Shown here: in pieces, positions 31,833-43,305 of the stretch
Layout of the letters: every line of letters begins with the position of its first letter
Position numbering within the stretch: the first letter of the stretch is position 1
Assembly: GCA_029747585.1 (NCBI GenBank)
Contig: JAPEVF010000165.1
Coordinates: forward strand, 1 to 64,000
Source: Pleurotus djamor
Lineage: Eukaryota > Basidiomycota > Agaricomycetes > Agaricales > Pleurotaceae
Reading direction: 5' to 3'
DNA length: 64,000 nt
Made by a program: the position numbers and the translations under genes
The notes under the pieces: model-generated
What the model was told of the DNA's origin: nothing
The model's database searches: none
What the model saw: the letters and a program-made list of their open reading frames with translations, nothing else

Positions 31833-34171
31833 ATGCTTAGGTTATCTGCCAACAAACTAGCCGTGTCTCGGAATACTTTTGTACGTTAAGAACAATGTTT
31901 GGAGGACGATGAGCTGACCATTCCTTAGCACCGTAAATCACCTACAATAATACCTTCGATATCAATGGCCGCCACCAAGAAACAAGCTCGGAACAATTCC
32001 TCGTCTGCGCCCTCGACGATAAAAGAGGACCCAAATGCACCTCCAATGCTCCGGTTCCAGGCATCGCTACCCAATTTACCAGTACCGCCTCTCCAATCCA
32101 CGTTTTCCAAGTATCTCGATACAGTGAAGCCCCACCTCACCCCTTCTGAGTTCCAACAAACCACCTCGCTTGTGAAGGAGTTCCTCTCATCCCCCTTCTC
32201 CGCTGAATTGCAACGCCGCCTTGAAGCTCGTGCAAACGAAGTCAAGGTCAACTCGAATGGCGTCCAGGAAAAGGCCCGAGACAACTGGTTGAGCGATTGG
32301 TGGAATGAGGCCGCCTATATGGGCTACAGAGACCCAGTCGTGGTTTTTGTTTCCTACTTCTTCGTTCATCTCGACGATAAGAAGCTAAGGGGCGTAAAAG
32401 GCGCAAACGCGAAGAGAGCCGCGAACTTGGTGAAGGCTACCATGGCGTTCAGGAAGATGGTCGAAGAGTGCGTCTGTCCATAACCTTGACTAATCGCTGG
32501 TTGTTTACCATCTCCCTCAGGCAAACCCTTGAACCAGAGAGGGCCAAACAACCTTTGTGCATGGCTTCGTACAAATGGCTTTTCCACTCCTCGAGATATC
32601 CTGTCATTCCCTCCGATACTGCGAAGAAGTTCGACCCCGCCACTCACAATCACATCGTCGTCGTTCGAAAGAACCAATTCTTCGAGGTTCCTCTCGTCAA
32701 TGGTCATGGTTCGTTCTATTCTTCTCCTTTCTTCATACTCAAACTCACCTCCACGCTATAGGCATGGACTTGAGTGCCGGTGAACTTGAAGTCCAGTTCG
32801 AGAAGGTCATCGCTATGGCGGGCGAGTCAGAGCACCCTTCTGTTGGTGTCCTGACCTCCGACAACCGTGATAACTGGGCTCGCAACAGGGAACTCCTTAT
32901 CTCTGAAAACCCGTAAGCACGCACACCCCTTTCACTCAACCGTCAATTTGACGCGTCAATAGGGAAAATGCAAAGCTTTTGGAGCGCATCGAAAGTGCTA
33001 TGATCGTTGTTTGCTTGGACGACACCAAGCCGGTAACCAGGGAAGACATTTCATGGAAGACATGGGTTGGCGATGGAAAGAACAGGTTCTACGACAAGCA
33101 TCAGTGTACGTTCAATCAGAGGAACCGTTTACATCACCACTGACGTTCGCATCCTTTTTAGTCATTGTCTACGATAACGGTCGCTCTGGATTCTTGGGCG
33201 AACACTCATGTATGGACGGAACCCCTACTCTCCGACTCAACGAGTTCATCCTTGCCTCCCTTGCACTGAACAAAATTGACCTTGGCTGGGCTCGTTCTAC
33301 ACAAACTGGTCTCGACGCCTCTATCCTCCCACCTCCCACTCCTCTCTCTTTCAAGATCACCCCTGCTATCACGCAAGCCATCTCCTCTGCAACCGAGAAC
33401 TTCAACAACCTCGTCGGGGAACATGAAATGGAGGTCCTCCATTACGAGGGCTACGGCAAGAGTTTGATGAAGAAATTGGGTGTCAGCCCCGACGCATGGA
33501 CGCAGATGGTCAAGCAACTCGCCTTCCACAAGTTGAATGGACGACCTGGTGTCACGTACGAATCTGCCCAGACGAGAAAATACAAACTTGGACGAACGGA
33601 GGTTATTCGCAGTGCTTCCAATGAATCCAAAGCCTTCGTCGATGCGATGAACGATCATGGTGCCTCCGATGTTACGAGGGAGGCGTTGTTCAAGGATGCC
33701 GCGAAGAGGCATAACTTGTATGGCAAGTGGGCTGCTGACGGTGAGGGCGTTGATAGGCACATGTTTGGGTTGAGGAAGTTGGTGAAAGCTGAGGATGGCG
33801 AGGAGATGCCCGCGGTTTTCAAGGATCCCGCGTTTGGAAAGACTTCGCATTGGGAATTGAGTACCAGTCAGTTGAGTAGCCCTTGGATAGATGGATGGGG
33901 TTATGGAGAAGGTAAGCTTGCGTATCGCGTGTCGTTCGTCTCTTCCGATGCTTATGTGGTTGGTGTTTGATTAGTCGTCCCGGATGGTTTCGGCTTATCC
34001 TACGCCATTGGTGAAGACCACATCCGCTGGACGATCACCTGCATCAAGAACAACCAGAGTGCCAAGGTCCTCAAGCATTATCTGGCTGAAGCCGCCACGG
34101 AGGTTAGACAGATGATGGAACGCGCGGCGAAGGAGAAGGTTAAGGATGAAAAAGAAAAGGCTAAGCTTTGA
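31833..34171 (+). CDS. CAT2: Carnitine O-acetyltransferase with mitochondrial and peroxisomal signals
   Basis: The enzyme moves acetyl groups between CoA and carnitine, exporting acetyl units from peroxisomes and mitochondria. Exons are 31833-31880, 31929-32467, 32521-32708, 32762-32912, 32963-33105, 33162-33911 and 33975-34171. Exon 1 encodes MLRLSANKLAVSRNTF, which continues HRKSPTIIPSIS: basic, Ser-rich, without acidic residues, a good mitochondrial presequence. A second in-frame ATG at 31965 starts MAATKKQARNN. The acyltransferase domain spans MLRFQASLPNLPVPPLQSTF, DNWLSDWWNEAAYMGYRDPV, VGVLTSDNRDNWARNRELL, the catalytic-His block FLGEHSCMDGTP, and FGLSYAIGEDHIRWTITC near the end. The C-terminus is KEKAKL, and AKL is a type 1 peroxisomal signal. 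The product is about 665 residues. Confidence 0.9.
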
Positions 34172-35314
34172 TTAGCATTTCGCATACGCCCTTCGCATCT
34201 AGAAGACTGAACATTTTGGATATGGTTTGCACCAATTGTATACCAACACAATAATGATCTTTTCTGTTTTACTCGCGTTATTCGCGTCGCCCCTGTGGCG
34301 GGGCCAAGTCACGTGTCCGCGTCAGGTTCGGCGTTTGCCAACTTCCAAGCCTGAGTGATTCATTACAGTCGTTTTCATAAATTTTTGCAGTCGCCACTTT
34401 TTTGAAAAAATCCTAGACGCCCAGATTCGAGCTCCGCACGCCCTGCCGAGGCCGAGCCAATTGCTCTCAGCCATCGCGTCGGCATGCTGCTGAAGCTGAA
34501 GCTCGAAGCCTGAAGGACACAGATGAATGTTACAGTCACTTTGTTCTCAAGGATTAGGCAGAGACTTTAGAAGCTGTCTTTGCGCTCGCTCTATTCACGC
34601 GCAGTGAGATTTCGGGGGCTGATTTACACGGACAGTGACCATGCTACTTATTTTGCATCAAATGGGAGTGTGGCGGCTCTATCTGGGTCCCCAATGCTAA
34701 AGTGTATATAGCTCTCTCAAAAAAACCATTTTGTGGGGGCGATATTGCACGCGTTTCCCATCCATGATAGATTTCGGAACTTCCCCTATTCCCCTGTGCT
34801 CATCCCGCTTCCTACCTCCCCAAGTACACAATGGAAACTATTTTTGTAGCGTTAGCGAAGCTATTTCCAAGTTACTTGGCTAGTATGAGGGCTGTTCACT
34901 GACCGAGAGTAGGTGCAACTGTCATCGCTCCTAGCCGCTCCTATGATTTGTCATGCGGTCAAAAGGACTCGCTGCACTTCCCAATTCCTGTCGGATGCTC
35001 TTCCTCAGTATGAGCTAACTTAGCATCTAATCTTTTTCTTGAAATATGAAGTATAAGAAGTGAAGTAGCGTTCATGCGATTCATCTTGTGATCCCCGCCC
35101 AAACGAGAACGTGTCGGAGTCCAAGCAAAAGCGCCGGTCGGAGTTTNGAATCAATTTTTTTTCGAACGAAGCGGACTGCAAAACCTATTGAAAAACACTG
35201 TAATTTTCGATCCTCGATCCACCACACCACACAGTCGGTACTTCGGCATCATTAAACTAGGCAAGACGTGACTCTGAACTTTTCTGTAGTCTGCAGACGC
35301 CCCCAAACGACGCC
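34172..35314. other. Intergenic region, 1.14 kb
   Basis: No coding frame or RNA gene is seen. There is one N at 35147. The right end is the promoter of the FunK1 gene. Confidence 0.5.
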
Positions 35315-37913
35315 ATGGAACTACCCCAACTGTGAGTCATCGACGCTCCCATTTAGTGAATTTCGGACTTTCTGCTGACTACGTGGGCTGCAACAGGAAA
35401 GCTAGTCCAAGAACATACCACAGTGATGGAGCTTCCATTGGCATCACTGAGTTACGTGGAGAGATAGGCATCCAAATGAACGCTGAATTTATCGAAACTG
35501 ACTTCACAACATTCGGCTCGGCGTATCTGCCATTCGAGCCGGATGAGAGTCATGTCAATACCGTCATGGACTCTATACACCCAATGGTCCTGGTTGGTGA
35601 TGGCTCCCACTTTAGCGAATTCCTGGAACCGCCTGTTGCTGGTGTGGATACAGAAGCTTCGTATTTCAAAGGCCTGGTGGAAATTGCGAAGGCGGTTGGT
35701 GAGGCACCACCTCCTCGCGGACGTGAACGCAATGAGTTCGAGTTCTGTCATTGCCCAACGACGACCATGACTTCCGCGATCCCGGGTTCCAACAATCTCA
35801 TCGACGCATGCATTATCCGGAAGTCTTCTCAGTCCTTGCACGTTCAGGCCATATCCTGCCCTTTTGAATTCACAATACAGAGAGCACAGAAGTTTGAGAT
35901 CAAGGTATGTGGAACTTTGCGCCTAACAAATCCGGCTGACCATTCGTAGAACAATCTTCAGATTACCTCCGCCAACATCCAAATAATGAATGACGATCCT
36001 CGGCGCACGTTCACGTATGGGGTGTGAGACCATGTCTAAAAGATATCCTACGTCTGCTAATGGGTTCTATCTCCCTAGATTACTATCGTTAGCGACGCCG
36101 TAACAGTGTGGTATTTCTCCCGCTCCCACTCCGCTGTGTCTGAGAGCTTCAGCATAATCAAAGTGAGTCCTCCACCTTGACGTTGAGAATCCTGCTTGAA
36201 AGGTGAACACTAGGAACCAAGGAAGCTGGTCAAACTTCTTATCGCCTTCTTTTATTCTACAGAAGAGGAGCTTGGCTATGATCCCAATGTTGAGCGTGAC
36301 TCTGAAGGTCGTTACGCCTTCACTCTCCCTCAAAGGAATGGTCCCCCTCGACGGTTTCGCACAAGTGGATCCTCCATATCTGAATACCGTCCGAATACTA
36401 TTACTGGGCGGATGACTCGCGTCTGGCTTGTAACTGAACATTGGGACGACCCCATCGGTGCGACCGACTATGTCTTGAAAGATGTGTGGCTTGGGATATC
36501 GGATCGAACTGAAAAGCAAATCCAAACGGCCATATTCGCCGGAATCGACGATTTCCTCAAGTCCGACCCTCAAAGCCACCCGTTTTACGACGACGATAGC
36601 GTTAGACCTTCCCTCAAAGACGTCCTTCAAGGGGAGGTGAAGTACAAGGATTATTTCATGACTATCGTAACGGACCATCGCGGGCAGACATCGAAAACAC
36701 TTGCTAAGACCGCTTGGAGGAAAACTGATTTATTCTCTATGGATCTCGCCGACCATGTTCCTACCCATAAGCAGTCTCAAGCTATAGAGCGTGCGCCGAC
36801 TGGTGAAACACCGCGCCCGTTGGAGGGACAGACCTCATTACCCATTGCCTATCGACGGTTTGCTCCAAGACGGCAATATCGTGTTGTATTTGAGGAGTTC
36901 TGTATTGATGTAGGCTCGCTTTCCAAACTCGGGGAAGTCGTTGACGTCCTTGAACAGACTCTCTTTGGTACGCTAAGCTTTGCTTTCGCTCCTTCTGCAT
37001 GTTGACGCATATTCCAACAACTAGCCCTTCGCCTGTTGTTTTGCGCAGGTTGGGTGCACAGAGATATCAGCTGCGGGAACATCCTTGCCCACAAGACCAG
37101 TGGGGGCTCCTGGCAAGCCAAGTTATCCGATTTAGAATACGCCAGGAAGTATCCATCCGAAGCCGCATCTGCTTCTCATGATCCTAAAACCGTAAGAGGA
37201 ATGCGCTGTGTATGCGAGATGTTTGTTTCATACCTTTCTCTTCGCAGGGAACACCACCCTTTATGCCGGTTGAGATCCTGCAGTCTGAATTCATCTATGT
37301 ACCCCCTACTCACGATGATGATGGTGTAGATGATATACCAACTGTTGTGCACAACTTTCAGCACGATCTCGAGTCCATCTACTGGATTCTTCTTTGGTCC
37401 TCAACCCTACGGACGGCCGTAAGCCTGACAAGCAATGGTTTGCCTCTTCGTTCCTTCAGCGAGGTCTTCTCTCGCAACATGGACGCGTCACCAGCAAGAA
37501 AGCACCGGTTATGTCGCCATGTCATGAAACCCAAATCCGACATGGATTCATTACCTCCGCCAATGCGAGCGACCTTTTCTCTCATAAATGATATCCGTTC
37601 CCACCTTTATAAACAATACTGGCAACGAGAAGTATCCAATCGACTCCAAGACCCGATGTCGTTCACGGCGATCCATCTTACCTTTGCGACACTCTTTGCT
37701 CGACTGAAACCAACTATTACGGACTGGGATTGCAGTGATCTGATTCGCACGTCATCGACCGTTCTCACTGCACAGACTCGTCGTGCAATGCCTTCCAACC
37801 TCAAGCGACGTTTAAGCAATGATGATGATGACTATGTCCCCGAAGACTCCATAGCAGACTCCGCCGAAGAGTCAAACCCCAAGAAATCGAAGGTGTCACC
37901 AGGGACCACATGA
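35315..37913 (+). CDS. FunK1-type fungal protein kinase
   Basis: The ATG at 35315 gives MELPQL, joined to KASPRTYHSDGASIGITELR. Further introns follow at about 35905, 36028, 36161, 36968 and 37193. The FunK1 signatures are VTVWYFSRSHSAVSESFSII, EPRKLVKLLIAFFYSTEEEL, GYDP, the catalytic loop WVHRDISCGNILAHK, KLSDLEYARKYP and GTPPFMPVEILQSEF, then NFQHDLESIYWILLWS. The metal-binding DFG is DLE here, as in many FunK1 members; the Asp is kept. The C-terminal tail has NLKRRLSNDDDDYVPEDSIA and KKSKVSPGTT, nuclear-signal-like basic and acidic patches. The product is about 690 residues. FunK1 kinases are expanded in multicellular basidiomycetes; specific substrates are unknown. Confidence 0.87.
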
Positions 37914-38964
37914 TCCGTTCACCTTCGCGGCTCTCCGAGTCTCAAGTGATGTCGGGCTCCGACATTTTTATTTGGCTAGTCATGGTCGATATACGTCTAA
38001 CGTTTACCAGTACCGTCAGGCCTCATCGACACCCCTCATCTCACACGTTTAACTGCTGGCTCAAACTTGCAGCCGTTTCTACACAAGTGGACGCCGAAAC
38101 TGCTTACAGCCGATGTTCTTCATTGTTACTATTGCGGAAGACATGACAACTGGCGACATTATCGAAGCTAGAGCTATCCGTATCATAGGCCCGAGGGTTT
38201 GTAATAGCACATCGGCTAGAAGAGTACTAGGGCTAGAATACACAGATCTGAAGAATACGACAGTGACGGGTCAGCGCTTCAGCTTTCATAGTCCATGCAC
38301 CTCAGATCTTCTAGCTTTGAGGGCCGGGTCAACGCCTATTCGGAGACACAGGAAGTAGCATCGACTGAGAGGCCAAAGTGTGAGCGTATAGGATGAGATC
38401 GTGTAAAGGAAACACGTTGTGGTTGTGGTGGAAAGTTGGTGGATAGTCAAAGAATCTATGAAAAAAAGAAAGCAAAAACGCGTATGTATGTAGTACAAAA
38501 CTCGTACACATTGGATATAATACAGTAATTCGTTGTATGTAGTAAATTGTCCGTGAGGGAAGTTGGAGGCGGGAGACGATAACTCGACAGCACAGCAGTA
38601 AGTATTCGAAGTGACGGTAAAGCTTTGTGAGTGGATGTGGGGGGACGGATGGCGGGAAGTGGATGCAAAAGGCGAGCGAAGAGCGACGAAGAGGTGGCTA
38701 TGAAAGCGGGAGGTGGGGGAGGGATAAGGAGAGGATAGAAAGGCTATGGTAGGAAGGTGGTGGAAAAGCGGCTTGGGTAGAGGAGAAAGGTGTAGACAGG
38801 GGATGGCAAGTGTTCATCGAAAAGCGAAAANGGGGGGAGGGTGAACGAAAGGATTCGAGAAACTTTGAAAACGAAAAGTGACAGCAAAGCAAAGCAAAGC
38901 GGAAGAGAGAACGCAAACATCCTCCCCACCAATCCACTGATACCCAGCACCCACAATAGCCAAG
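37914..38964. other. Intergenic region, 1.05 kb
   Basis: This lies between the converging FunK1 gene and the seven-helix gene. The 38690-38850 part is purine-rich on the plus strand. One N at 38831. No gene is seen. Confidence 0.5.
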
Positions 38965-40915
38965 CTAAGCCCACGAATCAAACAACCCCTTCTCCTTCGG
39001 GTTCTTCCACAACGACAGCGAGAACGTCTCCCTCTCCTTATCAATCCGCAGACTCTCCGCGGACTCGTCAACAGCCAAAGCCTCTCTAACGATCCTTGAC
39101 TGTTCATCGAGCAGGTCACTCTCCGTAGGTGTAACTTTTCGACGGAGGAGAAGGATTCTAAAAGCGAGAGCAAAGGTTAAATCAATGATCTCGTTGGTTA
39201 GGGCAGAGGAACCAAAAGGAACACACAATCTGCAAGCCTAGAGAACAAGAAAACGGAATGTCGTTAGTATCACGAAGGCTTGGCTAGGATGACACTTTGC
39301 TTACCATTACGTCTGAGAGGAAGAGATAAGGTAGACCAAGACCATTATACAACCGATCACCTCTGCGAGCAGGTTTGTAAGAATGAAGAGAAAGACAGAG
39401 AGGCAGACTTTACCTGAGGTAGAGAACAGCACTCGGTAAATTAACAGCTGACATCACCAAAAACGCGACCAGGCCTGCATATCAAAATGAAACAAAGGGT
39501 GAATATGAGTAAACGGTTGGTAATCGTGAAGCGATCGAATCTGCAAACCTTGCGCGAGAAATGCTTTGCCCAAAGCGCCTTGCGTACTACGAATGCGTAT
39601 GCAATGCTAAAGAAAGACGAGACGTCAGTACCCACGCAACGAAAACGACAAACGGGATGAAACGGCGGTGGGAAAGGAAAGGAGAACGGTGAAGTAGTCA
39701 GCATTACTCACGACAATAATCGTAGCTGTCATAATAACATCCAGCAGGAATATGCCCAACTGGGGAAAAGAAACGGCAGGTCAGAATCCTTTGGGAAACG
39801 CGTAACCGCCCGAAGATAGGGCAGAGCGGCGACTTACCAAGACGCACTGGAATGTGTGAACCACTGTGAGTAAGACGGGCAAGAAGGAAAAGAATGAGGA
39901 CGTACGCCGGACTGAATAGCAACTCGATGCGGATCGAAGAGACTACCGCTTTGCGCTCCAGCGTCGTTCGCAAAACACCCTGACGTGCCGAACGCTACAT
40001 AAAGTTCTTCAGGGACTGAAGGAACGAGATTGGCGTCAGTAGGTGTGTAATAGTAAGGATTTAGATGTTGGCGGCGAGGAACTTCGGGAAGTAGAATATT
40101 TCAAGGACATGTAAACTCACAAACAAATCGGCTTGAAAATAACCAAATCTCTGTTCCCATTACGGCAAGATAGCATGCCAGGAGCATCAGCAGCACGCTC
40201 AATTTTCTACCGGTGAATGCATATGTTCGGATCAACATGACACCTTAAGACACAACGAACGTAAGCAAACTCCGTCTCTACATCCTAGGAAGAAAATATG
40301 CTCACCTTGAGCGGAAAGTTGGTAACACGTCAAGAACCCATAAAGAGGATGGACGACCTTCGCACAAAGTTCTGGTGGGTGGTCGCGTAGCCATGCCCAT
40401 AGATATACGGGGCAGGTCTGAACGAGAAACAGAGTCAAAGGCAAGCATAAGCTCCTGGACAATGTAACTCACGAGGAGGGGAACATATCGACATATCATG
40501 TATGCGATTTTCATCGAAGACCAATGGGCTTGGTGGATCTATTGATCCCATTACGATGTCAGTCGTGGGTGGACGAAAAAGGTGGCATTGAGAGGGCTCA
40601 CTAGCTCTACTTCTTCCGAGAGACTTGCAGTACATGTCAGAACCTCGGATCTTCGACCAAGTAGGGAACTCACTTCAGTAGCCATTCGTAGACCTGTACT
40701 GCATAAACAGCTGCATGTGTCCCAAAAACCCCGTCAGGAACCACAATTCCATCTGTAAACCAGGGTTACACGCACCAACGGTCGAATATTGTCCACTACG
40801 AATTGAGATGCTCAGCCCGAATCACAGCCTTGAGATCCAAGTCTACTCACATAGTAAGAGCGTACGAAGCGGTTGCAAGTATGGTATTCCATGGCAGGAC
40901 GTAGCTATATGACAT
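38965..40915 (-). CDS. DUF6533-type seven-helix membrane protein
   Basis: The start is at 40915 (MSYSYVLPWNTILATASYAL). About a dozen short exons follow. Recognisable blocks are GVFGTHAAVYAVQVYEWLL, LSEEVELV, MKIAYMICRYVPLLV, TCPVYLWAWLRDHPPELCAK, HPLYGFLTCYQLSAQ, MLIRTYAFTGRKLSVLLMLL, ACYLAVMGTEIWLFSSRFV, LGIFLLDVIMTATIIV, GLVAFLVMSAVNLPSAVLYL and NGLGLPYLFLSDVM. The opening SEEVELV..K..YMICRYVPL matches the N-terminal DUF6533 pattern of agaricomycete membrane proteins. The cytosolic tail is polar (LLLRRKVTPTESDLLDEQSR) and ends KEKGLFDSWA. The topology suggests a receptor-like protein; ligand and coupling are unknown. Exon ends in the middle are approximate. Confidence 0.72.
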
Positions 40916-41900
40916 AGCCTCCCAGACCCTATAGTTGTTCGGTTCACATTGAGTATGGCAATGATATGATTGACAGGCCCGACGCACACGTTTTATAGGT
41001 TCCAATGACCGCCTGAGCCCGCGATGAGTAGTTCGGGGCGTTCGCTATGGACAGTAAGGAAGCTGGTCGTCCGGTAAGAGGTAAAAGGGGAGCCGAAAGG
41101 TGAGACAGTCGAGACTCGAGGAGACGCGGATGCAGGTGCGGGATGATCGTTGATCGCTATGGCGCACGATGAGAAGGGGCATAGAACATGGCCAACGTCT
41201 TGGCTGGCGATGAGAGAGGAAAGAAGAGAGGAAAGAGAGGGCGACAGCGTGGAGGCATGGGATGGGTAATATTATATTCGCTCTTTGGAAATTAGTTCGC
41301 ATGTGGCGGAGTGTGGATGTCACCCAACAATCTTGTATATCCAAATCAAGAATAAATTGAACTTGTTCGACAAAAGGCATTCCTTGATAAATTGAAGCAT
41401 GCCCGGGTATCTCTCTTGTATTTGATTTTCCTGTCCGATTCATCTAGAGCAGTGAAAACGACAACGAGCAAAAACTGGACCAGCGAAGACACTAGAAAAA
41501 CAATGAAAAAACATACGAGGTGCTCAAGGACAGGACCCTGAAGAATGTACCGTCGACTACCTACATGGGGTTGCATCCTCCCACACTCGCCACCATCGAC
41601 ATCGCTCCTCTTCGGCTCGTAATCAATTGACCACTGAAATGGGCCTGGCCCCTCAAGTTTACACGCAGATTCCACATAAGAGCACATACTTACGGAACTT
41701 CCAGATGGATGTTCAATGTGCCCTGACCAAAAGAGCAATGTTCAAGTCGAGGACACCTGCCAGACGGATTCGGACCGACATCGATGGAGGGCGGTAGCTA
41801 ATAACTACTCGTTGTAGAAGGCTGTGGCGGCGTACACACATTGTTGTATATCGTACTGTTCAATAAGAAAGACGACGATGAGCAGCGCAGCGCTCAACTA
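40916..41900. other. Intergenic region, 0.98 kb
   Basis: Apart from the weak gene candidate listed at 41485-41780, I see nothing recognisable here. Confidence 0.45.
41485..41780 (-). CDS. Weak candidate small gene starting MSVRIRLA
   Basis: An ATG near 41780 gives MSVRIRLA, the exact opening expected of bacterial-type ribosomal protein S16 and its mitochondrial form. In-frame joins can be made through GHIEHPSGSS and, after a gtaagt...ttcag intron, WSIDYEPKRSDVDGGECGRM, then ILQGPVLEHL. The middle does not match S16 well, so this could be a decayed copy, a different small protein or chance. I report it only as a candidate. Confidence 0.2.
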
Positions 41901-42717
41901 TCAAGCTGCTGGAGCAACCAACATGAATGTGCCACCGAGGGGCGCACCCAACCCCACCTGTTCCGCGAAACTGCTGATGTTGAACAGTTGAACCGGGGTC
42001 GTCGGGGTAACAACTGTCTGTGCGTCGAAACCAGCAGGCTGTTCGAACAACAGGAAAATATACCTACCCGGGGAATCAGCACATACATCGCGTCCAAGTG
42101 TGCCGCCACAAATAACGGAACGGATAGTCGAACTCACCGATGCGCAGGTGATCCGGCAGGAGGCGTAGGCTGACGAAACTCCGAAACAGCCTTGGTCGAA
42201 TTGACGAGTAGATGTAATCCTCTCGGCACGCTCCTTCTCCCTCCAGCTTCAACGACGAAATCCCCTCCTAAGAAATGTCGGATTTGGGAAACGGTGGGAG
42301 TCTGTGGTGTTGGCGCATCGGGATCGACAGCTGCTACAACGAATGGTCCGCGTGATGGTGCATTGATGACTCGGAATGTCGGTGGACCAGCAGTCGCTAT
42401 TGGACATTGGATGATGAAGTCAGCAGGCATGAGTGAAGGTGGCATACCGTTACGAGGAAGTTGTATCCCCGCATGAAGGGTGATGGGACTCCCGGTAGCT
42501 TGAGGAAGGCTAACTTCGAGTAAAACGCTCGGCTCAAAACTGATCGCTAGATCTCCAGGTATCTACAAAAGTTATCAGACAAACTTAGGCGCGGAGAAGA
42601 GTCAAGACATACATTAGCGGCGTCAAATGTTGCTTTGACCGCCCTCAAGCTGGTATCCTGAGCACAAACGATGACGAGGAAAGGGACGAGCGGAAGTAAG
42701 CGAGAGAAAAGCTTCAT
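41901..42717 (-). CDS. Secreted phosphatidylethanolamine-binding protein (PEBP)-like
   Basis: The start is at 42717 with a signal peptide (MKLFSRLLPLVPFLVIVCAQ). Two introns are seen, near 42614-42563 and 42137-42068. The PEBP fold motifs are VVAAVDPDAPTPQTPTVSQI, RHFLGGDFVVEAGG and PPAGSPAHRYIFLLFEQPAG. The first corresponds to the conserved DPDAP anion-pocket block and the second to the GxxxxPxxGxHRY(V/I)F block. The end is FNISSFAEQVGLGAPLGGTF. The product is about 230 residues. Fungal secreted PEBP relatives include carboxypeptidase-Y-inhibitor-like proteins, but the ligand here is unknown. A tatttaag element about 85 bases upstream on the minus strand may be its TATA box. Confidence 0.82.
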
Positions 42718-43305
42718 GTTCTGGTGTCTTTTATTAGAGAGTACCCAAATGATAGAAAGGTTCGGAAGACTCACCTCCAAGTTCTACGACAAGTTGACTT
42801 AAATACCCTTCTCTCGAAGATAGGCATAATGAGAACGCAGCCCCCGGCGGACCGTACAAAGAATCGGCACAACACGACGAGTCGACGATCCAATAGCAGC
42901 ACCCAGCCTACCCTACCCTCTTCGCATACGAAGTCCTCCGTGTGAGATACACATCCCTTTTTTTGCACCTCCTCATGTATCTCAGGCTTGGTCAAAATAC
43001 AGGCGTATGGCTGTCCAAGCGAAAATGTGGGACGTTCTCCCCGGCTCGAAGAAATTCACACATTGGTGTGAATATTCGAGAAGCGAAGTATGGTGAGGGG
43101 GGAAAGTTGCGTGATAGGCGCAGTATGGGTGCCAAGGTACAAACACCGGGTATTAGTAGACGCGGTGATGCAGGAAGCGGTGGACGTCACAATCGCAGGC
43201 AGGATACCTAACCGCTTGATCACCAAAAGCGGGGTGAATGAGATAGACTTATATATATTCAATATTTACCAGCTTTGACATTACATCACCTTAATTCTTC
43301 AAATT
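42718..43305. other. Intergenic region
   Basis: This holds the promoter of the PEBP-like gene on its left and the 3' side of the peptidase on its right. No gene is seen. Confidence 0.5.
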
